Assembly: GCA_031841125.1 (NCBI GenBank)
Contig: CM063113.1
Location: 37,203,197 to 37,267,196 of the forward strand
From: Acanthococcus lagerstroemiae
Taxonomy: Eukaryota > Arthropoda > Insecta > Hemiptera > Eriococcidae
DNA: 64,000 nt
Reading direction: 5' to 3'
Shown here: in pieces, positions 11,950-23,300 of the stretch
Position numbering within the stretch: position 1 is the stretch's first letter
How the letters are laid out: every line of letters starts with the position of its first letter
Translations under genes and position numbers: made by a program
Notes under the pieces: model-generated
The model's input: only the letters and a program-made list of their open reading frames with translations
Database searches by the model: none
Told to the model about the DNA's origin: nothing

Positions 11950-12395
11950 CCTACGCCATCTTTTCGCTGCTGTATTAATTGTATTAATTATTCTATAGTC
12001 CCCCGTATAAAAATCATTTTCTTCTGGTCATCTCTCTTCACTACATATTCCAGTGATATCTAACTTTATTTTTTTCATATCTTTCTTTAAGTTTTCTAAT
12101 ATGCCTATACCTCGTTCAGTGCCCTTACATTCCATGCCCCTATTCTCAATTCGCATAGTTTCTTATTAGGTAGTCTCCGCCCGGAATCCGAATGGGAGGG
12201 AGATTTTTTACGTCCGGAATTATTATTTACTTGGTGAGTCGCAATCGGGAAAAATACTGATGTAGTTTCCCTTTGCTATCATCAGGATTTATCTGTCGGA
12301 GTTTTCCTTCTATGTGATTTTAGTTTTTCTTTAAGCTCCGTCACCACTCCAAGGTAATACATACTGAGGTATTCGAATAGTTCTAGCTTTCCGGC

Positions 12396-12468
12396 GTTGG
12401 TGGGACTCGAACCCAAGAGACAAGAATTGCGAATCAGGTACGTTACCAATTGGCCACGTAGCGACTTC
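12396..12468 (-). repeat. tRNA-like (CGC anticodon-type) SINE head
   Basis: On the minus strand, box A TGGCCAATTGG and box B GGTTCGAGTCC at tRNA spacing, with loop TTCGCAA as in the 1158 copy. Acceptor stem bases do not pair, so it is unlikely to be a working tRNA gene. Confidence 0.6.
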
Positions 12469-12659
12469 TAAATCTTCTAGGATTTCTGAATCTTTCATGC
12501 CAAATTTCACGTTTTTTGAAGTGCACTGTTTTCCTCTATAGTAAATTGGGCAGAGGCTACATCTCCCACAAACTTTTTTATTGGTCAACTGTTTGACCTT
12601 TCCTGCGACATAAAGAACCATCTGGATTGTATTTTCGTCGAAGTTTTTGAATTTCGATC

Positions 12660-14340
12660 TTCGATGTTGGTGTGTTCGCACATCCGCGTTTCATTTCCTT
12701 GAAACAATTTAACCGAAGCTGTTTTCACGATCGCACCTGGATTAGTTCAGTTTCTTCCATCTCTTGCCTACCTTACTCGAATTATATGCGATCACTCGGT
12801 CGAAGAAGAAGGTTGTGTAGTATTTATGGTCATTAGTTCTAGTCTGAACGCGTGTTGCTAATTTCGTTTTCACTTAACTCGCTTAGCAAGAATATTGTTC
12901 GCGAACAAAGTGACTAATGTTTTTCGAACGGTTCGGTTCAGATGTACCGATGATAACGGTTTGATGTGTAAATTTCTTGTTTTCTATCGCAGCAGCTACC
13001 AGGTAGCTGAAGACTGAGGAGTGTGCGATGTGATGCTCGAACAGGTGCTACTGTTATGAATGTCGGTAAGGTGATCGGCTGGTACCTGACAATGGACACG
13101 TGTTGTCGAGGACCCGTGGTGCCCCGCAGCCGATGAATAATGATCGCCGTTAGCTGGCAATCTTCTGTGGAACAGGTGAAGGGTAGAGAAAGCCGAGCCA
13201 GTGTTCGATGGTTACTAGAAGCCCGCCGGGGCTGCTAGTCGATCGACATCAAACAGGCCGGACGTTTTCAGTTACCGGAGGAATACACATTCGCTACGGA
13301 AATTTTGGCTAGAGGTCAGTTGTCGGTTCTCAACTGACGTCATTTTCGGCTCTCCCATAATACATTGTATCGAAAATAGAAAATTGACCTTTCGATGTAG
13401 TTAGTCTCTTCCGAATCCCACGAGAGTATCGATTCTGAGCGAGTGACGTAGACCATTCTGAAGGTCTCTAATGGACATGATGTCCTCTACGTATAACGTT
13501 AACTTGGAGCAGTATTCAACCTGATGCCTTGATCTGTACCAGATGTACCTTGTGCACAGCTGTATACCTTGCTCGTAAGTCACGTACAGCTGTATAAGCA
13601 GAATTTTACGCTCGTAGTGTTATTTGATTTCTCATTACCGCGGTACGTATAGAACAATTTAGAAACATCGGAAACAATAAATTATGGTAATTGCGAACGT
13701 CCAGTGTCGTCGGTTATTCTGTGTGATCTACATTCGTGTCACCCGTTGATTCTTTAGTGTAAGTTGTGCAGCCCGTTCGATTCTTCGCGAATTTGTCAAT
13801 ATTTCGATTGTGCCCGCTTTTCAACTATCTGCTGGCTTCGCGTATTTTGTTTCCTCTTCTGCTACGTATACGCCAGCCATTTCGGAAAATTCTCGAGTTC
13901 TGACCAACTGTAGCCCATTGTCTGCGCTTAGAGGGCGCACACCCGGCGTGTCCTTCGCTCGAAAAACACTGTTATGAAAAAAAATTCCGGTATTACAATT
14001 TTTCTTCGATTTTGTGTCGCCAAATGTACGTGACCCGAATGAAATATGTAAACTATGTGGAACTCGCAACAATGTGTCGTAAAAATATGCGTGTAAATTT
14101 GATTGCGAAGTTGAAATGATGATTACTCGTTCGAAATGGTTATTCCTGTGTAGTCGTTCTTCGGTAATTGACGTATTCGCGAAAACATGCGTAGATGTGC
14201 GATCGAGGTGAAGAAGCTAGCAGTGGCCGACGTGGATCAGGTTTTGCATCCATCATTTATGTATTCCTTCGTTGATTTATTTATTTTTGCGGCTTATGTG
14301 CGACGAAGCATCGCGTAATGGTCCGAGGCCTCCGAAACGG
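12660..14340 (+). promoter_or_regulatory. CpG-richer segment, probable septin promoter and 5-prime exon(s)
   Basis: This 1.7 kb differs from its surroundings: CG dinucleotides are frequent, and none of the inverted-repeat or LINE signatures of the window occur in it. It lies 2.8-4.5 kb upstream of the first recognisable septin exon, which needs an upstream phase-0 coding exon. Two minimal candidates are visible. ATG at 13056 reads MNVGK before a possible donor AAG|GTGATC at 13071. ATG at 14187 reads MRRCAIE before GAG|GTGAAG at 14208. Neither can be confirmed without transcript data. No TATA box can be assigned. Confidence 0.4.
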
Positions 14341-14734
14341 GTAGCATCATGGTGGGTGAGGGCCACTTAGTCCAGAAAAATTAGACTTTGAAATGGACGT
14401 AAATGATATCGAAGACTTTTTTTGGAATGCCTTCGGAATGACTCCCTAATTAACATACTAAAAGTCCACAGCGATCCCGGTGGAGCTAAGCGCCCCAGGG
14501 GGCTTAGATGACTCCGAAATTTACTTTTTCAGAAGTATTTCGCGTAGACAACATTTTAGGGGAAAATGTTTCCCACAAAAGTTGTTCCTTGTTAAATGTT
14601 ACATAAAAAAGGTCTCTTGTAAACTTTTTGTAGAGTTGAAAACAAACCCGTCAGCGCGCGCTGAAGTTCACACAATTTGTTCATGCTCACTCTGTGTACT
14701 AAACTAACGTGCAACCATCTGCGTTGACAGTGTC

Positions 14735-14735
<1 letters not shown>

Positions 14736-14775
<40 letters not shown>
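14736..14775. repeat. (AAT)n microsatellite
   Basis: About 13 uninterrupted AAT units, followed by imperfect ones. Confidence 0.95.
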
Positions 14776-14776
<1 letters not shown>

Positions 14777-14819
14777 TTAGTAATAATCAGGGAAAATTAT
14801 TTCATGTTTCGACATATTT

Positions 14820-16035
14820 TTCCTATTGATTCGTATAGGGAATATCCATCATATCTTTATGATTCATGTAATATGCAGTCAATTGGACCCTACTTGATTG
14901 GACATATTTTGCTATTAAAAGCATAAAAATGCATATTTGTATTATTTTCCTCAGTTTTTGGGTATATTTTGGGAATATTTGGCCATTTTGGATAATTTTC
15001 AGGAATATTTCTACTTTTCTGGTGGAAAACAATAGAAACATCTGAAAATTCGATAGGAAATGAAATGACGGACACTGGTTTGTTGTACATTGGCGCTCCT
15101 ACATTGTTTCATGGTTCAAATCCGAATGCGGATGTGAAGTTGTACTTCTGAATTATTTTATCTGTGACATGTGTTGATTTCTTTATCTGTGATGGACTAA
15201 GTTTTTGTGTTCATAATTTTTGACTATAGACATGGTTTCACAATTATTCAGCCTGAAAAGTCCTGTATTTTGATACCCATATTGTGTTATTGAATATTTT
15301 GAGCATACTTTACAGGTGAGGGAATATTTTGACATAATGTGGCAGTTTCTATAAAAAGGGGTAACTTTGTCGATCCGACGAATTTTGAGTTACAGACAGT
15401 TCGTAATAGAGAAATGGATGCCCGTTCCAACGAGCTATCGGCGAGATTTGTAGCGTTTTTTGTTCCGGAGATACAAGGGATCAAAGATGAGTGTAACAAG
15501 AATGCGCGAAAACACGTTTTTGGGGAAAACGCGTTTAAAGTTAGACCACCTTTTTCTCCCACTCCGTCAAGTTAGACACACTTTTTTCTCCCACTTCGTC
15601 AAGCGGCCCTAACTCGCCGCGGAATCACGTTACCTGCCTCGAGGAGGCCTTGTTGGGAAGGTAATTTTTCGCTCTTCTGTGTGGTAACAATTCAGAACAT
15701 CGGATTTATTCGTGAGCTCCGAAAAACCACAAAGAAGCGAACGCTGACATTCGCATTCTTTTCTCATTCTCTTTCTCTCTCTCCCTCTTCTCTCTCATAC
15801 ACGTAAATTTTGTCTCTTCGTTATTGCGATGTTTTTTCTATAGAAATCAACCAAAATCTCAATATTGATTTTTTCGACTAAAAAATTTTGTTTTTCTTTT
15901 TACACGTTTTTTGAGACTTTGATCGATCGACAAAGTTACCCCTTTTTATAGAAACTGCCACATGCAAATATTTTGGCCTTTTTTGGGAGAATATTATATG
16001 CGCATATTTCACTGTTTTTAGGACATAGAAACAAT
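14820..16035. mobile_element. AT-rich element remnant (GGGAATATCCAT type), interrupted
   Basis: The left part shares AGGGAATATCCAT, ATGATTCAT and AGCATA words in order with 2205-2330. AAATATTTTGGCC and GCGCATATTT words continue after 15965. The TIR element at 15337-15965 splits it. Confidence 0.5.
15337..15965. mobile_element. 0.63 kb element with about 36-bp perfect TIRs (TGGCAGTTTCTATAAAAAGG)
   Basis: The segment from 15341 to 15376 (TGGCAGTTTC ... TTTGTCGATC) is repeated exactly in reverse complement at about 15926-15961. Interior includes a 78-codon open frame without recognisable domain and a CT-rich tract. Flanks suggest a short AT-containing duplication. Confidence 0.8.
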
Positions 16036-17151
16036 TTTCCCTGCTAATAATGGAACAAATACAATTGTTTGAAGACAGAATAAATAGAGAGGTAACCTCA
16101 GACTGATTTCGAATTTGTAGACCAAATTTGATGGTGGTTATGCTCCTTTGCCAAGATAGGCTCGAAAATTGGAGTATATGTTGATTAAATTTCTCAAAAA
16201 ATTACTCTACCTCAACTTTGACGACAGATTTGAATTTGTCTCGGGAGACTGAAAAATTTTGATCAGGTTTTGATCTGTAGTTCTCGAAATATATAAAAGT
16301 GTTTGTTTGCCTGCGGATGGGTGTGTGTGTGTGTTTGTTCGAGGTTGGTGGGTAAACCATAAGAGCTGAGGGTTGGAATGGTTACCGGGGGGAATATCTA
16401 AATATCCACCAACATGACTTATTTATCATGTTTCATCTATAATATTTTCTGGAGTCCATAAGACATTAAAAACAAAAAAAAGAAGTCGTGACTACTCGCT
16501 TATCAGTCGCGTTTGCAGCCGATGCCGGGTAAAGGGAGGAAAACTGCAAAAGTTTTCAGTCAGGAAAAGATCACGGATGTGGATCACATGGAATCGTTGA
16601 GAGGACGGAGAGGGAAGATGGGAAAGCAGTTTGCGGTAACTGGAAGACGAGAGGTCATATTAATTCCTGCGGAGCTTCGTGCGGTTAAATTTTGAAATGT
16701 ATTCACACTATTTTGCTCTAAGGTGTCCACTTGTGAGTGTTTTTTATTACTTTAAATGCACCCTGAAATCCACCCCATAGAAGAATCCTGATACTGAGCC
16801 TGCTCTATTGGTGACCGTTTTCCACTAATCAACCATACTACACTGTACAGCCCTTCACCCCCCGAACAGAATCGCGAATTCCAATGTCAGTTCTTCAGTC
16901 CGAGGATGAGGATCCAAATAACAAAGCATTCTTCTTCGTCGCTCATTCCGTGGAAATGTACTGCGCGTTAACCCGCCTCGAGTGACCTCTTTGGCTTTTC
17001 GAGGAGGGGCATCAAATAAATATCTTATGCATTAATTTTCCGCGTGACTTGGACGTCACAGTCAGACTGATTCATTAACACGGATGTATGTTTAGTGTGT
17101 ATAAATGCGACTGTTATTCTCTAAAGAATGAATTTTCGTTGTTGATTACAG
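16036..17151. other. Spacer before septin exon, no recognised feature
   Basis: Contains a short GT microsatellite near 16320. A candidate first septin exon cannot be seen here. Confidence 0.4.
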
Positions 17152-17392
17152 TTGCAGAGCAAGAGAGAATTGTTTTTCAAAAATGAACTTCCAACGACGA
17201 ACACATCAACGGGCAGCTCTCCGGTGACGACGCCGGCCGTAAATTCAACAACGACGCCGCCCAAGCCAGATTTGTTGAACGGAAGCGCCACCCCGGTTAC
17301 CACGAATAGTACGAACTCGCAGCCGCCCCCGCCCCCGACTAACAACAACAGTATATACAATAAGGAAAATTACGCCAAGAAACCTGAAAGAA
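17152..17392 (+). CDS. pnut: Septin exon 1 as recognised: low-complexity N-terminal region
   Basis: Encodes about 80 residues, rich in Ser, Thr, Pro and Asn, with a run of five prolines near residue 60. It ends at a good donor (AGAA|GTGAGT) and joins the next exon through a split Asn codon. The left border is ambiguous: two in-frame acceptors, TTACAG at 17151 and TTGCAG at 17157, differ by two codons. No ATG lies in frame, so this is an internal exon. A disordered N-terminal extension before the G domain is also found in Drosophila Peanut. Confidence 0.75.
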
Positions 17393-20300
17393 GTGAGTAC
17401 AAAGTCCAAAATAATTGAAATATTCGTCATGTAGTTTTGGTGGAAGGCAACGGTGGAGTTTGTGGTGTCCGTTGGCGAAACTTTACTTCTCTAAACTGAC
17501 CGAACTTTCGTGTGTCTCCGTAGTTTCTAAGTCCAGAGGCGTACCGAAGAAGGAGGGAGCATTTCCCCAAATGCTTGAAAGTCGGCTTCAGTTCGAAAAT
17601 CAATTGTCCTCAGTTGGGAGATTTGATTTTTGAGACCTATTTGCTTGTTTTTCCGCTGTTAAGTCAGTGAAAAACATTGGAAAAGTGTTCACTCATTCTG
17701 CTCGCGACATTAGTGGCTTCCCATTTGGAAAATTTCGGGTCCCTCTCTTCCAGGGGTATTAGAGGGAAGGTGGTCCACTCGGATAGGCAACCTGCAACAG
17801 TTCTTCCCGTCTCACCCGCGCCGAAATTCACTTCATGAAAATTGAGTTTTTGCTGGAGAGGTTTTTTTTTTTCAACGGTAGCCAATTGAATGTTGTATAT
17901 GGTAAAAATAGTAGAAAAATATGTCAAGGGCATACTTACGCTACTGAACAAAATGAAATTTTTTGTTTGCACAACGCATTTAAGGAGGTGATTCTTCAGT
18001 ACTTTTCAACGCTGAATACAGTGCCGTCGGCCGTTTTTCTCTATCACGTCTAGTTTTTCTGATCAAAAACTTTAAAGAATTCAACTAAATGTGTTCAAAA
18101 ACAGGTTTAGGAACTGAATGTGGTCATACTGATTCGTGTTGTTGTGTGTAGTGGTGTGTATTCCATCTGTTTGTTTTCTGTTATAGTGGTCTGATAACAC
18201 TGATAATATCAGTCAGTGGTACCGCTTATTCCACTGCAAAAACAAAATGGAAACGAATTTCAATCATTCAGAACTCCGAATTGCGATGTGATAGAGAAAA
18301 ATGGGTTGCAGTATCGTGTTTAGCGTTAAAAAGTACCTCAGAATCACCTGTCGAAATGCGTTGTGCAAAATAGTTGTTCAGTAGTGTTATGAGTAAAGAT
18401 CGAAAAAAGCTGTATTCCCATAAGCAGCCTGTGTGTTTCAGTGCAGTGACGTCATTGACGTATTTGCGCCGTGCTAAGTGGACCAACCTTCCCTCTGATT
18501 CCTTTGCCTATCTTCCCCTCAGAGTAACTTTTTTCTGTGTGTCCGTAAATAAAGTTGACACGATGCTAGATTCTATCGGATAGTTTGCTGCCATAGCTGA
18601 TAGCGAACTGTCCACCACTCGCCGGATAACGCGCTATCTATCCGCTAGTTTCATTCCCCAACTGTCACATAGAAAATTAGCATCGTGTCAACCTAGCTTT
18701 AGTCACTAGTTTTTCTGGTTTATTTCAAAGTTAAGCCTTAACTTTCCGCCGATAAGATTTTTTTGTAAGCTCCGACACGAGAAATTTTGAAGATTATTTA
18801 CCGATGCAACAAAATAAGACCGCCGACGTTCTGTATCGCGCTAATTTCAGGAGAACCCGGATGATAATTATTATTATCATCGAAGAAAACATGTTCCAGG
18901 TTGCGTTATCTACATAGGATATCAGAATTAATTGTCATTTGTTGCTACAGAAGTCCCCCTCCCCCTGTCAATCCAGACAGTTAATTAGAAACCCCTGTAG
19001 CGAGGACAGATGCATGAATTTAGATTTTTGCAGAATATTGGTTTAAAGCCAGAGATGGATAAGATCACGTTTGAAATGATCAGATGATGACCATCTATGG
19101 AAATAAATACTTATTTTTGCGGAAAAAGTTTTAAAAAAACAAAAAAAAAAGATTTATTTGCTTTTGACTTTCAGCTTTTCAATTTATTCTGACCTTTGGC
19201 TTTTGGCTTTTAACTTTAGGCTTTCGGCTAGCAGTCAGTCCCTGCCTTAACTCTAATAAGGCCCTTTTCTTGTGACATATCACAGATTCTCGTAGTCACA
19301 AAACAAAAAATATAGAAGTAGACTGTAGAAAGGAGTTATGTTAATGGTCACAGAAGCTGGCTGTACTCATTTTAAAGAGGGAAAAATTAAAATGATCTAG
19401 ATCAGACCAAAGATCGCGAAAAAAAATCTTTGATCTTAAGATCATAATATCAGATCATGCCCATCTCTGGTTTAAACCCATCCTCACTTTTCTTGGCAGG
19501 CCTACATTAATTATGTGTTCTTAAGGCTCTGTTCTGACAAAAATGAACACAAACATGTGATTGACGGGAGGACACTTCTACTTGCTCCTGCTCGACTGTA
19601 CTTGCCTTTTATGGCCTCAAAATTCAACCAATTTGTTGGAAATTTTGCATTTGGAATCCTGAAGTGCTAGTACGTGTTTTGTGTTTTACTTTTTCCGCTT
19701 TCCTCCTAAAATTCTGCTGTACTCATTTAAAAAAATTCATCAGTATTCATGAAAATGTGTGTACTGGAACGTGTGTATAGAGGCTTTCTTACAGAAAAGA
19801 CCTAAACAAACATAGAACGACCAACAAAAAAAATTAGCAAAGAATGCTGAGAATTTGCGGTTGTTTTAAGCTAATGCATATTGCAAAAGGGGGGATAACG
19901 AAAAAGGGAAAAAAAGGTCAACCAACAGGAAATCCTCCTCGAAATTCCAGTGGCTGGTTTTGTCACGAGCATACAAGGATCATTCTCCAAAAACTGAGGG
20001 GGCATTTATTTTTTTGTTAAATTTTTTTACTTGGTTTATATGTAGGAGAAAATATTCAACAAGTTTACAGAGCAGGAGTATTAAAATTTTGGGAGGAGAT
20101 GACGACTTTTGTCCACGACGATAAACGTCTTGTTCATGGCGAGAGCACTGATATCTACGATTAGCTTCAAGAATTTCCTTTTCCATGGAATTTTTGAAAA
20201 CTGTGCTATCACATACGCCAATGACTACGATCTAGCTCCCGGATCGTGTTCAGAGAACAAAACCACCAGTATTGCCGTTTGTTTTGCACAAAATGTATAA

Positions 20301-23300
20301 GGCTCATATCTTGGCTCAAGTGAAAGCCTGACTGAAAAACCTTGTTGCAGAATTTTGCGTCAACCCTTCTGGATATGTGAAGTCACCGACAACAAACTGA
20401 ACTTCTTACCGTATACTTTCAATCTTTCTGAGTAATAATTCCGCTTTATTGGGAAAAAACTTGGAACAAAAATTAAAAAACATAGAACAGGTATAGAAAA
20501 GAGATGGTAATATCCACGACGATGGACACCTCCCTATGATTTTTCCATTCAAAAGATGCTATTTGTCCTATCTGATGAATTGGATTAATGGCATTTGTCG
20601 CGTATGTTATTTTGCAACCCAAAATACCCCCTCCCCCTTCAAAAAATTATTAATAATAAAGAAAAAGTTTGAAGTTATCGTTCGAAATTTTCTAGTAACA
20701 AAATATTTTCAGTTTCTGGAGAATAACTCACGAACAAGAGTTAGCCCCCCCTGGATGGGCTGATTCGTTGGTCCATTTTTGGTCTCATCTTAGTCGGTCT
20801 GTCCAACCTATCGCTGACTCATGTTAGCCTCTGAGCTCTTGACTTGCAACTTCTAGCACATTTTTGTCTTAAAAATAGTTGATACAGGGTGTTCACTTCC
20901 CTGGAAAAACTTGAAATCAGGAAAAGTCGGGGAATTTTCAAAAAATTAATTCTTAATAAAATAGCACGGATTAGAAGTATCATGGTTCTGTTGTCCTTAC
21001 AACTTGAACCACGTACAAATTTTGAACTTCCAACCAGTAGGCTTACTCATTGAAAAAAAATTGAGAGGTGGATCTGGCAAAGTCAGGGAAATTTATAATT
21101 GAAGAAAAGTGGCCACCCTGTTAAGGTGACTAGGGGAAATGTGCCCATTAGTGCGCCGTCTCCTATGAGTACGCAACCTGTATTTTTTTTTGTAACACTG
21201 TAAATGAATTTGAATGATTTTTCTCGAACTCTATTTATGAGACGGATCTTTTGACGTATCGTTCTACGTGCTGGCTAAAAATTTAGTCCCACACCCTTAC
21301 AAAAATGTTTTTCGATACTGCTACTGTAGTTTTTGTGAAGTTGAAGGCGAAGGAATTGAAATTTAATTTGGAAAATTAATAATACTTCATAGGATGGGTG
21401 AAAATATCGTGTTAAAGATAATCTTGTCCTCTTTAACTTAGTAATATAAGTAATAACCACATTAACGTGTCCGCTTTTTCGGTATTTCCATTTAAATAAA
21501 CCCAAAAACATTTGACATTTTTCCACAGCGGAGTGTTTTCAATAGTACGCATCACAATCATGTATTTCTTGTTCGGCAAAATGGCGTACTCTGAACCACT
21601 TAAGCTAAAGCAGTGACCAAGTTATAAGTTATGATGGAGGGGGGGGGAGATAACACCCCCTCCCTGAGTTGAAAGCCATTCCATGCATGAAACTGAGACA
21701 ATTGAAAACAGAGGGGGGAAGTTTTTCGAAAATTGAAACTCCCCAGATTTTGGTATGACTACGACCCTGCTCAGAAGAGTGTTATATTTCGCAGACGAGA
21801 GCTTCAATTTAGCAAAACAAAACAGCCATAGCTGCAGATGAGAAATATGAAATTTTATTTCTTGTATAGCTGAAAGAAAGATTATACCCATGTCTAGACA
21901 TCCAAAAGGCGAGGTTCAGGAAAAAATACTATCGACCAAATCTTTGTCATTGACCAAGTTATAGAAAAAGCTATGGAATACAACTTTTAAATCTATTTGC
22001 TGATGTTCATTGACTTTGAGAAAGCTTTTGATTCGATCAGACATACATTTCTATGGGAGACACTTCAGGAACAAGGGGTGGGACAAAACCAATTAATATT
22101 CTGAAAAACATGTACAATGATGCCTACGCTTACGTCAAAACAGAGGTGAAAGGAAAACACTTGAAAATAGGGCATCTCGATGCGCAATCAGTTACTCTCT
22201 AGTGACCTAGTTACCCATTTATTACCCTCAGATTACCCTTGTTTCCCTTTAGTTACTCGGGTAACTTGTGGAATTTTGCGCATCGGGATGGTGTCAGACA
22301 AGGAGATCCCCTTTCACCAAACCTATTTAGTTGTGCTCTAGAAAGTGCGATGAGGAAGTTGGAGTGGGAGAACAAGGGTCTCAAGGTGGACGGCGAATAC
22401 CCAACAACCTGCACTCTGCAGACGATGTGTGGTGTTGATATTTGAAAACTTGAAAAATTTGGTAGATTGTGCGGAGGAATTTATTCAAGCTTGTAAACAA
22501 GCCGGACTGCAGGGGCGTAGCTGGGGGGCGGCGGTCTGAACTCCCCTCCTGGCATCGGCTGACAATGTGAAAAAACTAAAATTAATTCTGGTAATAGTAA
22601 GTATTACACCTGTAATGTTGTAAAAGTGAAACGAACCCCCCTCCCTCCCCTTCATACCAAGTCTGACTACGCCACTGCCGGACTGGAAGTGAATGCGAGC
22701 AAAACGAAGATCATGTCGAATGTGAGTAGAGAACCAGTGATAATCGCAGGTGAAAAAATAGACTGGGATGCGTGGGGCAGATAATGTCCTTCAATAAAGC
22801 GAGGGAACGTGAGATCTCGAATCGAACAAGGATTGGCTGGAACAAGTTCTGGAAGTTAAAACGGGTGTTCAAGAGCAAGTTGCACATCGGAACCAAAGTG
22901 GAAGTCTGGAGGGGATGTATTCTACCCGCAATGACCTACGGAGCCCAGGCGTGAACCCTCACGAAGACAAATGTGTAGAAGTTAAGGGTCTTCCAAAGGG
23001 CGATGGGAAGAAGCATACTGAATATCAAAATCAGAGCTAAAACGAAAATTCAAGATATTGGGCACTTCGGAAATATGCGGGACACATTGGGCGGCAGGAG
23101 GTAAAAAGATGGAAATAAGGCAGAAGGCTGGGTCCCCTACGATGAAAAAAAGGAGGAGGAGGCCATCAACCCGCTGGACTGACGAAATAGCAAAGGAACT
23201 GAGCCAAAGCTGGAGGAGGCATACAACTGACCGTAAGAAATGGAGAGAAGAGGGGGAGGCATTTGCCCAAAAAATGGGCGATGTGTGGGGAAACAGATGG

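Larger units (their letters stand above)
7541..12395 (-). mobile_element. Minus-strand LINE copy broken by nested insertions
   Basis: Read on the minus strand the pieces follow LINE ORF2 order. 12395-11958 holds the endonuclease N terminus. Next, 11697-11660 continues toward IGxIMNK. At 9205-8855 come MVQVYIL, EEVEEINEEINEVLSKVKGK and YTWKSPGN; at 8471-8400, IHPGADVDSDYILMV. Finally 8390-7541 holds the charged linker with DEKGKLL and the pre-RT segment REMKAGKAEG. The intervening 8480-8846, 9229-11657 and 11706-11949 are later insertions. Many stops and frameshifts make it a dead copy, truncated in the RT domain. Confidence 0.75.

Noticed and set aside
12396..12468. tRNA-Ala gene on the minus strand
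   Set aside because: Loop resembles a CGC anticodon but acceptor ends do not pair; a similar degenerate head at 1158 indicates a SINE.
12331..12681. 116-codon minus-strand open frame
   Set aside because: Composed of a tRNA-like SINE head plus LINE 5-prime sequence; not a gene.
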